This document shows positions 1 to 8,449 of a stretch of 64,000 bases of DNA, one piece after another. Numbering within the stretch: position 1 is the stretch's first letter; each line of letters starts with the position of its first letter. The notes under the pieces were generated by a model. It did not search any database, was not told the origin of the DNA, and saw nothing but the letters and a program-made list of their open reading frames with translations. The DNA is from Nocardia sp. BMG111209. GTDB taxonomy: Bacteria; Actinomycetota; Actinomycetes; Mycobacteriales; Mycobacteriaceae. Location of the stretch: the NCBI RefSeq assembly GCF_000381925.1, contig NZ_KB907307.1, positions 496,001-560,000 of the forward strand, read 5' to 3'. Position numbers and translations under genes: made by a program.

Positions 1-2
1 AA

Positions 3-2054
3 TCGGCTCGCCGCGATGCGGATGTCCTGCTGGAAACCATGGTGCGGCACCGAGTACAACGGATCTTCCTGCCGTACGTCGGACTGCAGCTGCTGGCCGT
101 GGCGAGCGAGCGGTCCGGTACGGTGCCGAGTTCGCTGCGGCACGTGGTGACCGCCGGTGAACGGCTCATCGTCACCCCGGCGATCCGCGCCTTCTTCGCC
201 GCGCTGCCGGAGTGCCGGTTGGACAACCACTACGGGCCGACCGAGGCGCATCTCGTCACCAGCGCGACCCTCGGCGCCGACCGGGCCGCGTGGCCGGAGG
301 TGCCGGGGATCGGCACCGCGGTCGGCGGGGTGAGCTGCCACGTCCTGGACGAGAAGCTCGGTCCCGTGCCGGACGGTGCGAGCGGGGAGCTGTACGTCGG
401 CGGAACCGGTGTGGCCCGTGGCTATCTCGGTGATCCGGCACGGACCGCGGAACGATTCGTGGCCGATCCGTTCCGGGCGGGCCGGCGGCTGTACCGGACC
501 GGGGACGTGGTCACCGCGACCGCCGACGGCTACGAATTCCTCGGCCGCGCGGACGAACAGCTCAAGGTGCGCGGCTTCCGCGTGGAACCGGCCGAGGTCG
601 AGCACGCGCTGTCGAGCCACCCGCGGGTCGACGCGGCCGCGGTCGGCCTGCGCGCCGTGGGCGACGGGATGCCGGTGCTGGTCGGCTATCTGCAGACCGA
701 CGGCCCGCTCCCACACCGGGAACTCACCGAACATCTTCGGGAACTGTTGCCCGCGTACATGATTCCCGTCAGATACGTCTCGGTGGCGACCCTGCCACGA
801 ACGGCCACCGGCAAACTCGACCGGCGCGCACTGGCCGGCTCCGCGCTGCCGGAGGTCCCGGGCCCGGTCGCGCCGGGGTCGACGGGACGGGTTGCATCCG
901 ACGGGTCGCCGGTGCCGGTTGTCGCTGATTCCCCGATGAAGCCGGATCTTCCGGCTGCACAGGCGGTTTCGGCGGCGGGGGAACCGGGGTCGTTGACCGA
1001 CCTCGTGACCGCGGTCTGGACGCGGGTGCTCGGGCACGACGAATTCGACGGGGACGAGGACTTCTTCGAGGTCGGCGGCGACTCGCTGCTGGCGACCTGG
1101 GTGGTCGCCGAGCTGGCGCAGGCGCTGCGGCGGCCGGTGGAGCTCTCGCTGTTGCTGGAGTACGGCACCGTCGACGAACTGGCCGCGGCGCTCGGGTCCG
1201 GCGGCGCGACCGCGGTGGTGCCGCAACGGTCGTCACAGATCGTTACCCTGCGGCGCGGGCCGTCGGCGCGCAGCGTCTACTTCGTGCATCCGCTCGGCGG
1301 TGAGCTGCTGGCCTATCGGGAACTGGCCCACGCCTCGACGGCGCCGGTGCGGCTGCTGGGGATCGGCTGGACCGGCGAGCCACCGCCGTTCGGCCGCACG
1401 TTGGCCGAACTCGCGCGTGGTCATGTGGCACAGCTGCGCACGATCGAACCGGACGGGCCGTACCGGCTGGCCGGCTGGTCCTTCGGCGGCGTGCTGGCCT
1501 ACGAGATGGCCCAGCAGTTGCGGGCCGGCGGCGCCGTCGTCGAATTCCTGGGTCTGTTCGACGCCAACCCGATCATCGATCCGATCACCGGGCTGCCGAT
1601 GGCGGACACCCCGTTCCTGGACCTGCTCGACACCGTGGTGGCGCGCCTGGACGATCCGGCGGCCACCGGCGCCGAACTGCGCGCGCTGACCTCCGGGCCG
1701 ACCTGGTTGCAGCTGATGGGGGCACCGGTCGCGGCCGGCGCCTCGACCGGATATCTGCGCAAGGTGCTCGACACCGCGCGGACCTGCATGAACGCCGCGA
1801 TGCGATACCGGCCCGACCCGTATTCCGGTCCGGTGCACTTCTTCCGGCCGACCGGGGCCGATCCGGACGCCGGCGCCGCGGTGCTCGCGGCCACCCGGCA
1901 ACTGTGCGTCGGGTCGCTGCGGATCGTGCCGCTGCCCGGCGAGCACCGGACCTTCATCCGCGGACAGCACGTCACCGCAGCGGCGGCGCAATGGGACGCC
2001 GCCCTGGCACAGGTCGGCGCGGAAGGGAGCACGAACCGTGGCACTCGCGACTGA
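3..2054 (+). CDS. NRPS terminal module, A (partial)-PCP-TE, 5' end outside window
   Basis: This reading frame is open from the window edge, so only the C-terminal part of the synthetase is seen. It starts inside an adenylation domain (YGPTE core, RTGD, then the A10 segment TGKLD with the catalytic Lys). A peptidyl carrier domain follows (VGGDSLLA, near window residue 359) after a Pro/Val-rich linker. The last domain is a type I thioesterase with nucleophile motif GWSFGG near residue 493 and a late GEHR histidine. A TE marks this as the chain-releasing module, by hydrolysis or cyclisation. The visible pocket residues by eye are F, V, A, H, L, V; the first three pocket positions are missing, so I give no substrate. 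It overlaps the next gene by 17 bases, so the two are probably co-translated. Confidence 0.93.
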   Translation, partial: SARRDADVLLETMVRHRVQRIFLPYVGLQLLAVASERSGTVPSSLRHVVTAGERLIVTPAIRAFFAALPECRLDNHYGPTEAHLVTSATLGADRAAWPEVPGIGTAVGGVSCHVLDEKLGPVPDGASGELYVGGTGVARGYLGDPARTAERFVADPFRAGRRLYRTGDVVTATADGYEFLGRADEQLKVRGFRVEPAEVEHALSSHPRVDAAAVGLRAVGDGMPVLVGYLQTDGPLPHRELTEHLRELLPAYMIPVRYVSVATLPRTATGKLDRRALAGSALPEVPGPVAPGSTGRVASDGSPVPVVADSPMKPDLPAAQAVSAAGEPGSLTDLVTAVWTRVLGHDEFDGDEDFFEVGGDSLLATWVVAELAQALRRPVELSLLLEYGTVDELAAALGSGGATAVVPQRSSQIVTLRRGPSARSVYFVHPLGGELLAYRELAHASTAPVRLLGIGWTGEPPPFGRTLAELARGHVAQLRTIEPDGPYRLAGWSFGGVLAYEMAQQLRAGGAVVEFLGLFDANPIIDPITGLPMADTPFLDLLDTVVARLDDPAATGAELRALTSGPTWLQLMGAPVAAGASTGYLRKVLDTARTCMNAAMRYRPDPYSGPVHFFRPTGADPDAGAAVLAATRQLCVGSLRIVPLPGEHRTFIRGQHVTAAAAQWDAALAQVGAEGSTNRGTRD

Positions 2055-2925
2055 TGCGGAGATCTTCGCCGAACAGGGGTACATCGGGCCGTTCACCCTC
2101 TGGGAACCCGACGAGATGACCGCGTGGTGGAAGCAGCAGCGCCGGGCCCTGCTCGACCCGGGCAACACGGCCCGCCGGGTCTTCGACAATCCGGTGAACT
2201 ACGACCGGCACCTGGACATCCCGGGACTGAGCAGACTCGTCACCGAGCCGGAGATCGTGCGGCGCATGCAGGCGATCATCGGGCCGGACGTGTTGTGCTG
2301 GCGCACCGAGTTCTTCCCGAAGAATCCGGGCGACTCCGGCACCGGCTGGCATCAGGTCGAGACCTACGCCATCGGCGAGACCAGCCAGGGGATGCTCGAG
2401 GCGACCGAGCACTCACCGGGTATCCCGATGGAGTTGACCTGCTGGGTCGCCTTCACCGAGGCGTCCCGCGAGAACGCCTGCATGAAGCTGATTCCCGGCA
2501 GTCACCGGCAGTGGCGCTACGACGAACACGCGCCGATGCGCTGGAACGCCGCCGCGGCGGACAACTCGTTCTTCGGCTACGACTACGCCGACATCAAGAT
2601 CGACAAGGACTGGGATCCGGAGCAGGAGAACGTCCGGCACCTGGAGATGCGCGCCGGGCAGTTCTTCCTCTTCACCGCGCGGACCATCCACGGCTCGAAT
2701 CCGAACATCGGCCGCCGGCAGCGCATGGGATTCGCGATCCGGGTCGTGCCCACCCACGTCCGGGTCTACGGCGGCATGACCGAATTCGACGAGTTCGGCC
2801 ATCATTTCGACCTCGACCGGCACGGCTGCGTGCTGGTGGCCGGACAGGACCGGTACGGGCTCAACCGGATGGCGGCCACGAACGCCTGGGGTGAGCCCTT
2901 CGCTCCCGTGGAAAGGACCGTGTGA
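2038..2925 (+). CDS. SyrB2-like Fe(II)/2-oxoglutarate enzyme with HQV in place of HQA
   Basis: The 295-residue protein belongs to the PhyH/SyrB2 fold and aligns throughout with the aliphatic halogenase SyrB2 (CWRTEFFPKNPGD, FFGYDY, IPGSH). Halogenases of this family replace the iron-binding Asp of the facial triad with Ala or Gly to make room for chloride. Here the triad segment reads WHQVETY: His105 is present, but the key position is Val107, followed by Glu108. The distal His is present (TIHGSN, His218), as is the 2-oxoglutarate-binding Arg region (MGFAIRVVP). Hydroxylases would have Asp or Glu at the Val position. It may be a halogenase with a tighter halide pocket, a hydroxylase using Glu108, or an inactive or differently acting protein. 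It leads a tightly spaced row of oxidative tailoring genes. A second, canonical copy lies at 33249-34211. Confidence 0.85.
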   Translation: MALATDAEIFAEQGYIGPFTLWEPDEMTAWWKQQRRALLDPGNTARRVFDNPVNYDRHLDIPGLSRLVTEPEIVRRMQAIIGPDVLCWRTEFFPKNPGDSGTGWHQVETYAIGETSQGMLEATEHSPGIPMELTCWVAFTEASRENACMKLIPGSHRQWRYDEHAPMRWNAAAADNSFFGYDYADIKIDKDWDPEQENVRHLEMRAGQFFLFTARTIHGSNPNIGRRQRMGFAIRVVPTHVRVYGGMTEFDEFGHHFDLDRHGCVLVAGQDRYGLNRMAATNAWGEPFAPVERTV

Positions 2926-2929
2926 CCCG

Positions 2930-3796
2930 ATGCGCACCCAGTACGTGGCGGCCGTCGAGCTGGACCGGGACCGGCTGGCCGAGGATCTGGACCGGGCGGA
3001 GGAGTTCCGGTACTCCGAGGCCTACAGCAACTATCTGATCGGCGGCCCGTGGAAGAGCGCGATGCTGTGGGCCACCGGCGGCGACAGCGGTACCGGACTG
3101 CTGACCACCTACGCCTACGACCGCGCGCCGGATTTCACCGAATACGGTCGCCGGCTGCCCTATCTGGGGGAACTGATCACGAATACGGTCGATGTGAGCC
3201 GGTTGCAGTTCGTGCGGCTGGCCGTGTTCTCCGACAGCGTGATCGTCCCGCACCGCGACTTCCTGGAACTGACCGATCTGCCCGAGGACGCGCGCTCGGC
3301 GCATCGGGTGCACATCCCGCTGATCACCCACGAGGAGTGCTTCTTCAGCGAGGACAACACGGTGTACCGGATGCGGGCCGGTGAGATCTGGTACTTCGAC
3401 GCCGCGCGCATCCATGCCGTGGCCTCGCTGGTCGCCGCGCCACGCATCCACCTGATCTTCGACTTCACCGACCGGCCCGGCGACCGGCCGCTGATCGTCC
3501 CGGAGCGCGAGCCGGTCGGCGACCGCATCCCGGACCACTCGGCCGTGCGGCGGCCCGCACTGCCGGACAGCCACCGTGACGATCTGCTGCGTCTGGCGGA
3601 TCTGCTCACGATGGACACCTTCCGCGAGGTGTTCAGCATCGTCATCAAGACCCATTTCCGCTGGGACGGCGGCGAGAACTTCGCCTGGGACACGATGTTC
3701 GCGCTCGCGCGCGCGTGCCCGGACCCGGCCGTATTGCCGCACACCCGCGAACTCTTCCAGTACTACACGCTCGACCGCACCGGTAGTAAGGAGTAA
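2930..3796 (+). CDS. Fe(II)/2-oxoglutarate amino-acid hydroxylase, proline 3-hydroxylase/GetF/GetI type
   Basis: This 288-residue protein resembles the aspartyl/asparaginyl hydroxylase-fold enzymes that hydroxylate free amino acids (proline 3-hydroxylase; GetF and GetI for pipecolate and citrulline). The metal site is visible as HRDF (His and Asp), then a later His in ARIHAVASL. A 2-oxoglutarate-binding Arg (APRIHLIFDF) follows about ten residues further on. The C-terminal helical segment (HFRWDGGENFAWDT) resembles the C-terminal domain of proline 3-hydroxylase. I chose the ATG at 2930 because GGAAAGGA lies just upstream; a GTG at 2891 would overlap the previous gene. The substrate is not evident. 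Basic or cyclic amino acids are plausible given the arginine-modifying genes nearby, but that is inference. Confidence 0.8.
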   Translation: MRTQYVAAVELDRDRLAEDLDRAEEFRYSEAYSNYLIGGPWKSAMLWATGGDSGTGLLTTYAYDRAPDFTEYGRRLPYLGELITNTVDVSRLQFVRLAVFSDSVIVPHRDFLELTDLPEDARSAHRVHIPLITHEECFFSEDNTVYRMRAGEIWYFDAARIHAVASLVAAPRIHLIFDFTDRPGDRPLIVPEREPVGDRIPDHSAVRRPALPDSHRDDLLRLADLLTMDTFREVFSIVIKTHFRWDGGENFAWDTMFALARACPDPAVLPHTRELFQYYTLDRTGSKE

Positions 3797-3800
3797 CGAC

Positions 3801-4481
3801 ATGACCACGAGGCTCACGGTGAACGACCGGCTGGCGGCCAGCCCGGTATACGGGGCTTTCCGCGACCACCCGTTCTTCCGGGCCGTGGATTCCGCCGAGC
3901 TGACCAAGGAGCAGGCCGCCACGCTGATCGAACAGTGGTGGCACCCGCTGCACTACTTCCCGACCTTCCTGGCCCGCTGCGTATCCGTCCTGCCGGACAT
4001 CGCCGCCAAGAGCGCCATCACCCGAATCCTGAACCAGGAGACCGGCGGTGGCGAGGTGTCGAAGGCCCACGAGGTCATCTACGCCGACTCGATGCAGGAG
4101 TGCGGTTTCGATCGGCAGCGGGTCGTCGGGACCCGGCCGTTCCCCGAGACCGCGGAACTGGTCGAGGGCTACCGCCGGGCCTCCGAGGGACCGGAGACCG
4201 GCCTCGGATTCATCTTCGCCACCGAGAACACCGATCTGCTGATGGTGTCCAGCATCGGCAGGGCGATCGAGCGCACCACCGGCTACACCGACAACCAGTG
4301 GGTGGCCATCCACGTCGAGCAGGAGCCCGATCACATCGAGGAGGCCGACAACGCACTGCTCACCGGGTTCAGCCCCGAGCAGGAGGATTCCGTGCTGACG
4401 GCGGCCGACGAGATGTGGCGGCTGTGGACGGCGTTCTTCGATCGGCTCGCGGCCGAGTCCGGTGTCGGCGCCGGCCGCTGA
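3801..4481 (+). CDS. heme-oxygenase-fold diiron oxidase (HDO family)
   Basis: The protein has 226 residues, starting at an ATG preceded by AAGGAG. It is all-helical in character with well-spaced metal-ligand candidates: WWHPLHYF, NQETGGGEVSKAHEVIY, ATENTD and HVEQEPDHIEE. This pattern fits the iron-containing redox enzymes of the TENA/PqqC/heme-oxygenase-like fold, a family that includes SznF, UndA, BesC and RohS. Known members cleave C-C bonds in amino or fatty acids or oxidise nitrogen. BesC acts on a chlorinated lysine and RohS belongs to an arginine-derived pathway with an MppP relative. Both precedents are relevant here, where a SyrB2-like halogenase and an MppP-like enzyme share the cluster. 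The actual reaction cannot be read from sequence. Confidence 0.75.
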   Translation: MTTRLTVNDRLAASPVYGAFRDHPFFRAVDSAELTKEQAATLIEQWWHPLHYFPTFLARCVSVLPDIAAKSAITRILNQETGGGEVSKAHEVIYADSMQECGFDRQRVVGTRPFPETAELVEGYRRASEGPETGLGFIFATENTDLLMVSSIGRAIERTTGYTDNQWVAIHVEQEPDHIEEADNALLTGFSPEQEDSVLTAADEMWRLWTAFFDRLAAESGVGAGR

Positions 4482-4492
4482 GGCAGGCGGCC

Positions 4493-5611
4493 GTGGACGA
4501 CGTACGGGCCACCTATCTGCGCTTCCCGGGCTGGACCCAGCACTTCTGGACCTGGCAGACCGGCCGGGCCCTGCCGGGTCAGCGACCGCTGATCCGGCAC
4601 ACCTGGGCCAGTTATCTGGCGCTGACGCTGACCTGGTTCCTCCTCGGCCTGACCGTGTCCACGCTCGCGGTGGCCCTGATGTTCCCGTTCTGGTACCTCG
4701 CCCTGCTCGCCGGGTGGCTGCTCACCGTGCACGGCGAGCGGGTGATGGTGCTGGTGATCGCGCATCAGGCGCTGCACCGGCGCTTCAGCGGTAGCCGGCG
4801 GTGGGACGGGTTCTGGGGTGAGGCGGTCACCGTGCTGTCGATGTTCCACACCTTCGGCGACTTCGAGGCGGAACACTTCCACAACCATCACCGCCGCGAG
4901 GTGTTCGCCACGCCGGTCGATCCGCCGGTGCAGAATCTGGTCGAACTCGGCTTCCGGCCCGGGATGAGCCGCGAAAAGCTCTGGCGGCGAGCATGGTTCG
5001 TCTTCTTCTCGCCGATGTTCTACTGGACCGGCTTCGTCGGCCGGCTGCGCAGCAATCTGCGCAGCCGGGGTTGGCGCATCCCCGCCGCCGCGCTGTGGGC
5101 CGGATGGTGGCTGTCGCTGCCGTTCTGGCTGCCGCACGGCACGCTGGTGTTGCTGCTCGCCCTCGTCGTGCCGGTCATCCTGTTCGCGCAACTGAGCGCG
5201 TTGCTGGACCGGCTCGGCGAGCACGAATGGCTCGCACCGCGCGATCCCGCACTGGGACACCGCTTCTACACCGCCGCCAACACCTCCGCGCGCTACTGCG
5301 GCTCACCGGTGCCCGCGCGCGGCGCCGGGGTGCCGGCCTGGTTCGGCTGGACCGCGGCGACGCTGTGCTACCACCTGCCGTCCCGGCTGCTGGTGGTGGT
5401 CGGCGACCTGCCCAGCCACGACCACCATCACCGGTATCCGGCCACACCGGAGTGGACCACCGCCGCCTATGCCCGGCAGCGCGACATCGACACCGGCCCC
5501 GAGGGTCCGGCGTACCGCGAGGTGTGGGGGATGGGAGCGGCGGTCGACCGGATGTTCCGCAGTCTGGCCCAACGGGAGGAGAACCTCGGGGATGCGGCAT
5601 CACATCGTTGA
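4493..5611 (+). CDS. membrane fatty-acid-desaturase-like diiron enzyme
   Basis: The 372-residue protein carries the three histidine boxes of membrane desaturases and hydroxylases: HQALH, HFHNHH and HDHHH. Several hydrophobic segments lie between them (around residues 40-80 and 205-235). Such enzymes hold two irons at the cytoplasmic face of the membrane and abstract hydrogen from acyl chains or, in some NRPS pathways, from carrier-bound or free amino acids. The start is a GTG 11 bases after the previous stop, with a modest AGGCAGG ribosome site; longer in-frame openings would overlap the HDO gene. It lies between the diiron oxidase and the PhzF-like gene, so it is probably a tailoring step, possibly unsaturation of the lipid tail. 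Confidence 0.83.
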   Translation: MDDVRATYLRFPGWTQHFWTWQTGRALPGQRPLIRHTWASYLALTLTWFLLGLTVSTLAVALMFPFWYLALLAGWLLTVHGERVMVLVIAHQALHRRFSGSRRWDGFWGEAVTVLSMFHTFGDFEAEHFHNHHRREVFATPVDPPVQNLVELGFRPGMSREKLWRRAWFVFFSPMFYWTGFVGRLRSNLRSRGWRIPAAALWAGWWLSLPFWLPHGTLVLLLALVVPVILFAQLSALLDRLGEHEWLAPRDPALGHRFYTAANTSARYCGSPVPARGAGVPAWFGWTAATLCYHLPSRLLVVVGDLPSHDHHHRYPATPEWTTAAYARQRDIDTGPEGPAYREVWGMGAAVDRMFRSLAQREENLGDAASHR

Positions 5612-6383
5612 CACCTTCGCCGACGCAACACATCTCGGCAATCCGGCCGCGGTCGTCGAGCTGCCGGAATTCGCGCCGACGGCCGAGATGCAGGACAGCG
5701 CGCACCGGATCGGCCTGCCGACCACCGCGTTCGTGGTGGCGGCCGCGGCCGGGCAGTACCGGGTGCGCTGGTTCACCCCGTACAAGGAACTGAACCTGTG
5801 CGGGCACGCGACGATCGCCGCGACCCGGGTGCTGCTCGGGGACCGGACCCGGCTGACCTTCGTCTCCGACAACGGTGTGCTGCACGCCGAGCGGATCGGT
5901 GACCTGGTGTCGATCGATCTGCCGGCGGCGGCGCTCACCGCGTGCGATCCGCCGCCGGAGCTGCTCGCCGCGCTCGGCGTGCGGGCCGTGGCCTGCGTGG
6001 TGTCCAGCGACGACATCCTGATCGAGGTCGAATCGGCGGCGGTGGTGGCCGCGATCCGGCCCGATTTCGCCGCGCTGGCCCGGCAGCCGTACCGCGGTCA
6101 CATCGTGACCGCGCGCGGCGCGGACGACGTCGATTTCACCTCCCGCACCTTCTTTCCGGCACTCGGCGTCGACGAGGACCAGGTGTGCGTGACCGCGCAC
6201 TGCAAGCTCACGCCGTACTGGGGACGGCGGCTGGGCCGGAACCGGCTCACCGCGACCCAGCTGTCCCGGCGCGGCGGCCGCCTGGCGGTGCGGGACGCGG
6301 GGGATCGGGTCCACGTACTCGGTTCGGCCGTCCTGCGCGGCGCCTGCGACGAACTGCCCGAACTGCTCGAGGAGAGACGATGA
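5592..6383 (+). CDS. PhzF-like isomerase-family protein lacking the usual catalytic Glu
   Basis: This protein of 263 residues has the PhzF/diaminopimelate-epimerase-like fold markers near its start (DTF, HLGNPAAVV), then FTPYKELNLCGHAT, and a second-half motif PALGVDEDQV. PhzF enzymes isomerise substrates with an acid-base Glu in the segment SE(S/T)(T/A)FV. Here the same place reads LPTTAFV, so the Glu is replaced by Thr. The fold is clear but the standard chemistry is doubtful. The protein may have a different role or be catalytically altered. Its ATG overlaps the desaturase end by 20 bases and its stop overlaps the next start as ATGA, so it belongs to the same operon. Confidence 0.8.
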   Translation: MRHHIVDTFADATHLGNPAAVVELPEFAPTAEMQDSAHRIGLPTTAFVVAAAAGQYRVRWFTPYKELNLCGHATIAATRVLLGDRTRLTFVSDNGVLHAERIGDLVSIDLPAAALTACDPPPELLAALGVRAVACVVSSDDILIEVESAAVVAAIRPDFAALARQPYRGHIVTARGADDVDFTSRTFFPALGVDEDQVCVTAHCKLTPYWGRRLGRNRLTATQLSRRGGRLAVRDAGDRVHVLGSAVLRGACDELPELLEERR

Positions 6384-7663
6384 CCGCGCACACCATGGCG
6401 CTGCTGGTCGGGGATCTCGTGGTGATCGCGGTGTCGGCCCGGCTGCTCGGGCTGCTGGCGCAGCGGCTGGGACAGCCGGCCGTGATCGGTGAGATCCTCG
6501 GCGGAATCCTGTTCGGCCCCACCTTGTTCCACGGCGCGGTGACCCACGCGCTGTTCCCGGTGGCGGTACAGCCGACGCTGACGAATCTGGCGAATATCGG
6601 CATCGCCGTCTTCATGTTCTTCGTCGGCCTGGAACTGGACCATTCGATGCTGCGCGGCCAGGGCCGCATCGCCACCAGCGTGGCCCTCGGTTCGACGCTG
6701 GTGCCGTTCGGGCTCGGCGTGCTGCTGGCGTGGCATCTGCTCGGTCACCATCCGAGCAGCCGCCCGACGGCGTTCGTGCTGTTCTTCGGCACCGCGATGG
6801 CCGTGACCGCCTTCCCGGTGCTGGCCCGGATCCTGACCGGCCGCAACCTGTTGCGCACGCCGATCGGCGCGCTGTCGGTGACCAGCGCGTCGCTGGCGGA
6901 CATCCTGGCGTGGACGCTGCTCGCGGTGGTGACCGCACTCGCCGGGCACAACGCCGGTCTGTGGCAACTGCTGCTCATTGTCCCCTTCGCCGCGGTGCTG
7001 CTGCTGGTGGTGGGACCGCTGCTGACCCGGCTGGCCGCACATGGCGACGGTGATCGCGCACCCGGCCCACTGCTGACCGGACGGTTCGGCGCGCTGGTCG
7101 CGGTGCTCGCCGGCGCGGCCGGGTTGTGGGTGTGCGCCGAGGCCACCCAGTGGATGGGCCTGCACCTGATCTTCGGCGCCTTCCTGTTCGGTGTGGCGGT
7201 GCCGCGGACCCGGGGGCCGCTGGCCGAACGGGTGCTGCCGTGGGTGCACCGGATCAACGGGTGGCTGCTGCTGCCGATCTTCTTCATGATCGCCGGTATC
7301 AAGGTCGACCTGTCGAAGGTCGACGGCACCGCACTCGGTGAGCTGGCGCTGATCCTGCTGGTCGCCGTCGGCGGCAAGGGCATCGGGGCCTTCGCCGGAG
7401 CCCGGCTGAACGGGGCCCGCACCCGGCATTCGGTGGTGCTCGCGATCCTGGCCAACACCCGCGGGCTGACCGAACTGATCGTCCTGGTCGTCGGCCTGCA
7501 ACTGCATCTGCTCGACACCCCGCTGTACTCGCTGATGGTGGTGATGGCGCTGGTGACGACCACGATGACCGGGATCCTGCTCTCGATCGTCTATCCCGAG
7601 TCGCGGGCCCGCGCCGACCTCGCGCCGCGGATCGCCGATCCCCGGCCGGAGGCCGTGCCGTGA
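6380..7663 (+). CDS. cation:proton antiporter (CPA2-type membrane exchanger)
   Basis: The 427-residue protein is very hydrophobic, with about twelve membrane segments. It shows features of the CPA2 Na+/H+ exchanger family, including QPAVIGEILGGILFGPT near the start, FFVGLELD, and FPVLARIL. Such proteins exchange monovalent cations for protons. Members occur in antibiotic clusters and may support self-protection or export, but nothing here shows the ion or a link to product transport. Start and stop both overlap neighbours (ATGA before, GTGA after), so it is translated as part of the tailoring operon rather than being an accidental neighbour. Confidence 0.88.
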   Translation: MTAHTMALLVGDLVVIAVSARLLGLLAQRLGQPAVIGEILGGILFGPTLFHGAVTHALFPVAVQPTLTNLANIGIAVFMFFVGLELDHSMLRGQGRIATSVALGSTLVPFGLGVLLAWHLLGHHPSSRPTAFVLFFGTAMAVTAFPVLARILTGRNLLRTPIGALSVTSASLADILAWTLLAVVTALAGHNAGLWQLLLIVPFAAVLLLVVGPLLTRLAAHGDGDRAPGPLLTGRFGALVAVLAGAAGLWVCAEATQWMGLHLIFGAFLFGVAVPRTRGPLAERVLPWVHRINGWLLLPIFFMIAGIKVDLSKVDGTALGELALILLVAVGGKGIGAFAGARLNGARTRHSVVLAILANTRGLTELIVLVVGLQLHLLDTPLYSLMVVMALVTTTMTGILLSIVYPESRARADLAPRIADPRPEAVP

Positions 7664-8418
7664 CCGCCGTGCGCGGCGGCTGGCTGCAACGCGAACCGGC
7701 GGCCGCGGCCGCCGCGCGGGTGTTCTGCATTCCGCACGCCGGGTGCGGCGCCGGAGTTTTCGGCAACTGGCCGGCCGTCCGGGCCGGGGTCGAATTCCTG
7801 CCGATCGAGCTGCCCGGCCGGCTGGCCCGCTTCGGCGAGACGATGCCCGCGACCTTCGAGGAACTGGCCGCCGACCTGACCGCCGGGCTGCGGCCGTATC
7901 TCGACGTGCCGTATGCCTTCTTCGGCCACTGCTGGTCGGCGCTGGTCGCGTACGAGGCGACCGCGCAACTCGAACGGTCCGGCGGACCGCCGCCGCGGCG
8001 GTTGTACGTGTCCTCGCAGCTGGCGCCGCAGGACGGGCCGGTCGGCAAGATGCTCGGCATGGACGACGCGGAACTGTCCACCGAACTCGAGGCGATGATC
8101 CGCGAACAGGGCAACACCCCGCATCCGGAGCTGGTGGCGATCTACCTGAAGGTGCTGCGGGCCGATGTCGAGATGAGCCGCCGCTACGTCGTTCCCGATC
8201 CGCCGCGGCTGGACTGCCCGATCGTCGCGATCGGCTGGACCGAGGACGAGGATGTGGCACCCGCACTGATGGCGGGCTGGCCGGTGTGCGGCGACACCGG
8301 TTTCGCGCGCTTCCCCGGCCGGCACCACCGGTTCGTCGACGCGCCGGACGAACTGCTGAACCTGTTGTGCCACACCATGAAAACCGCAGGCCGAGGCGAC
8401 GGTCCCGGCTTTACGTGA
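7660..8418 (+). CDS. type II thioesterase with Cys in place of the nucleophilic Ser
   Basis: This alpha/beta-hydrolase of 252 residues matches editing thioesterases of NRPS systems (FCIPHAGCGAGVF, ELPGR, GRHHRFVD with the late His). Type II thioesterases remove wrong or stalled groups from carrier proteins. The nucleophile elbow, normally GHSMG, reads FGHCWSA, so Cys91 takes the place of Ser and the following Gly is Ser. A Cys nucleophile favours acyl transfer over hydrolysis in several NRPS-associated hydrolases (SyrC and CmaE, the ObiF thioesterase), so this protein may move rather than discard an acyl group. The cluster holds a second, Ser-type copy at 31238-31993. It starts at a GTG overlapping the antiporter stop. 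Confidence 0.87.
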   Translation: MTAVRGGWLQREPAAAAAARVFCIPHAGCGAGVFGNWPAVRAGVEFLPIELPGRLARFGETMPATFEELAADLTAGLRPYLDVPYAFFGHCWSALVAYEATAQLERSGGPPPRRLYVSSQLAPQDGPVGKMLGMDDAELSTELEAMIREQGNTPHPELVAIYLKVLRADVEMSRRYVVPDPPRLDCPIVAIGWTEDEDVAPALMAGWPVCGDTGFARFPGRHHRFVDAPDELLNLLCHTMKTAGRGDGPGFT

Positions 8419-8449
8419 CATCACGGGAGGTCCGCGTGACTCCTAGCGT
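8409..8449 (+). promoter_or_regulatory. candidate cluster promoter, CTTTACGTGACA-N23-TAGCGT
   Basis: CTTTACGTGACA at 8409-8420 is followed after 23 bases by TAGCGT at 8444-8449. The same two boxes at 22-23 base spacing occur before several other cluster transcription units. The TAGCGT box ends seven bases before an in-frame GTG at 8457, which would allow a leaderless transcript for the PLP enzyme. Confidence 0.5.
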
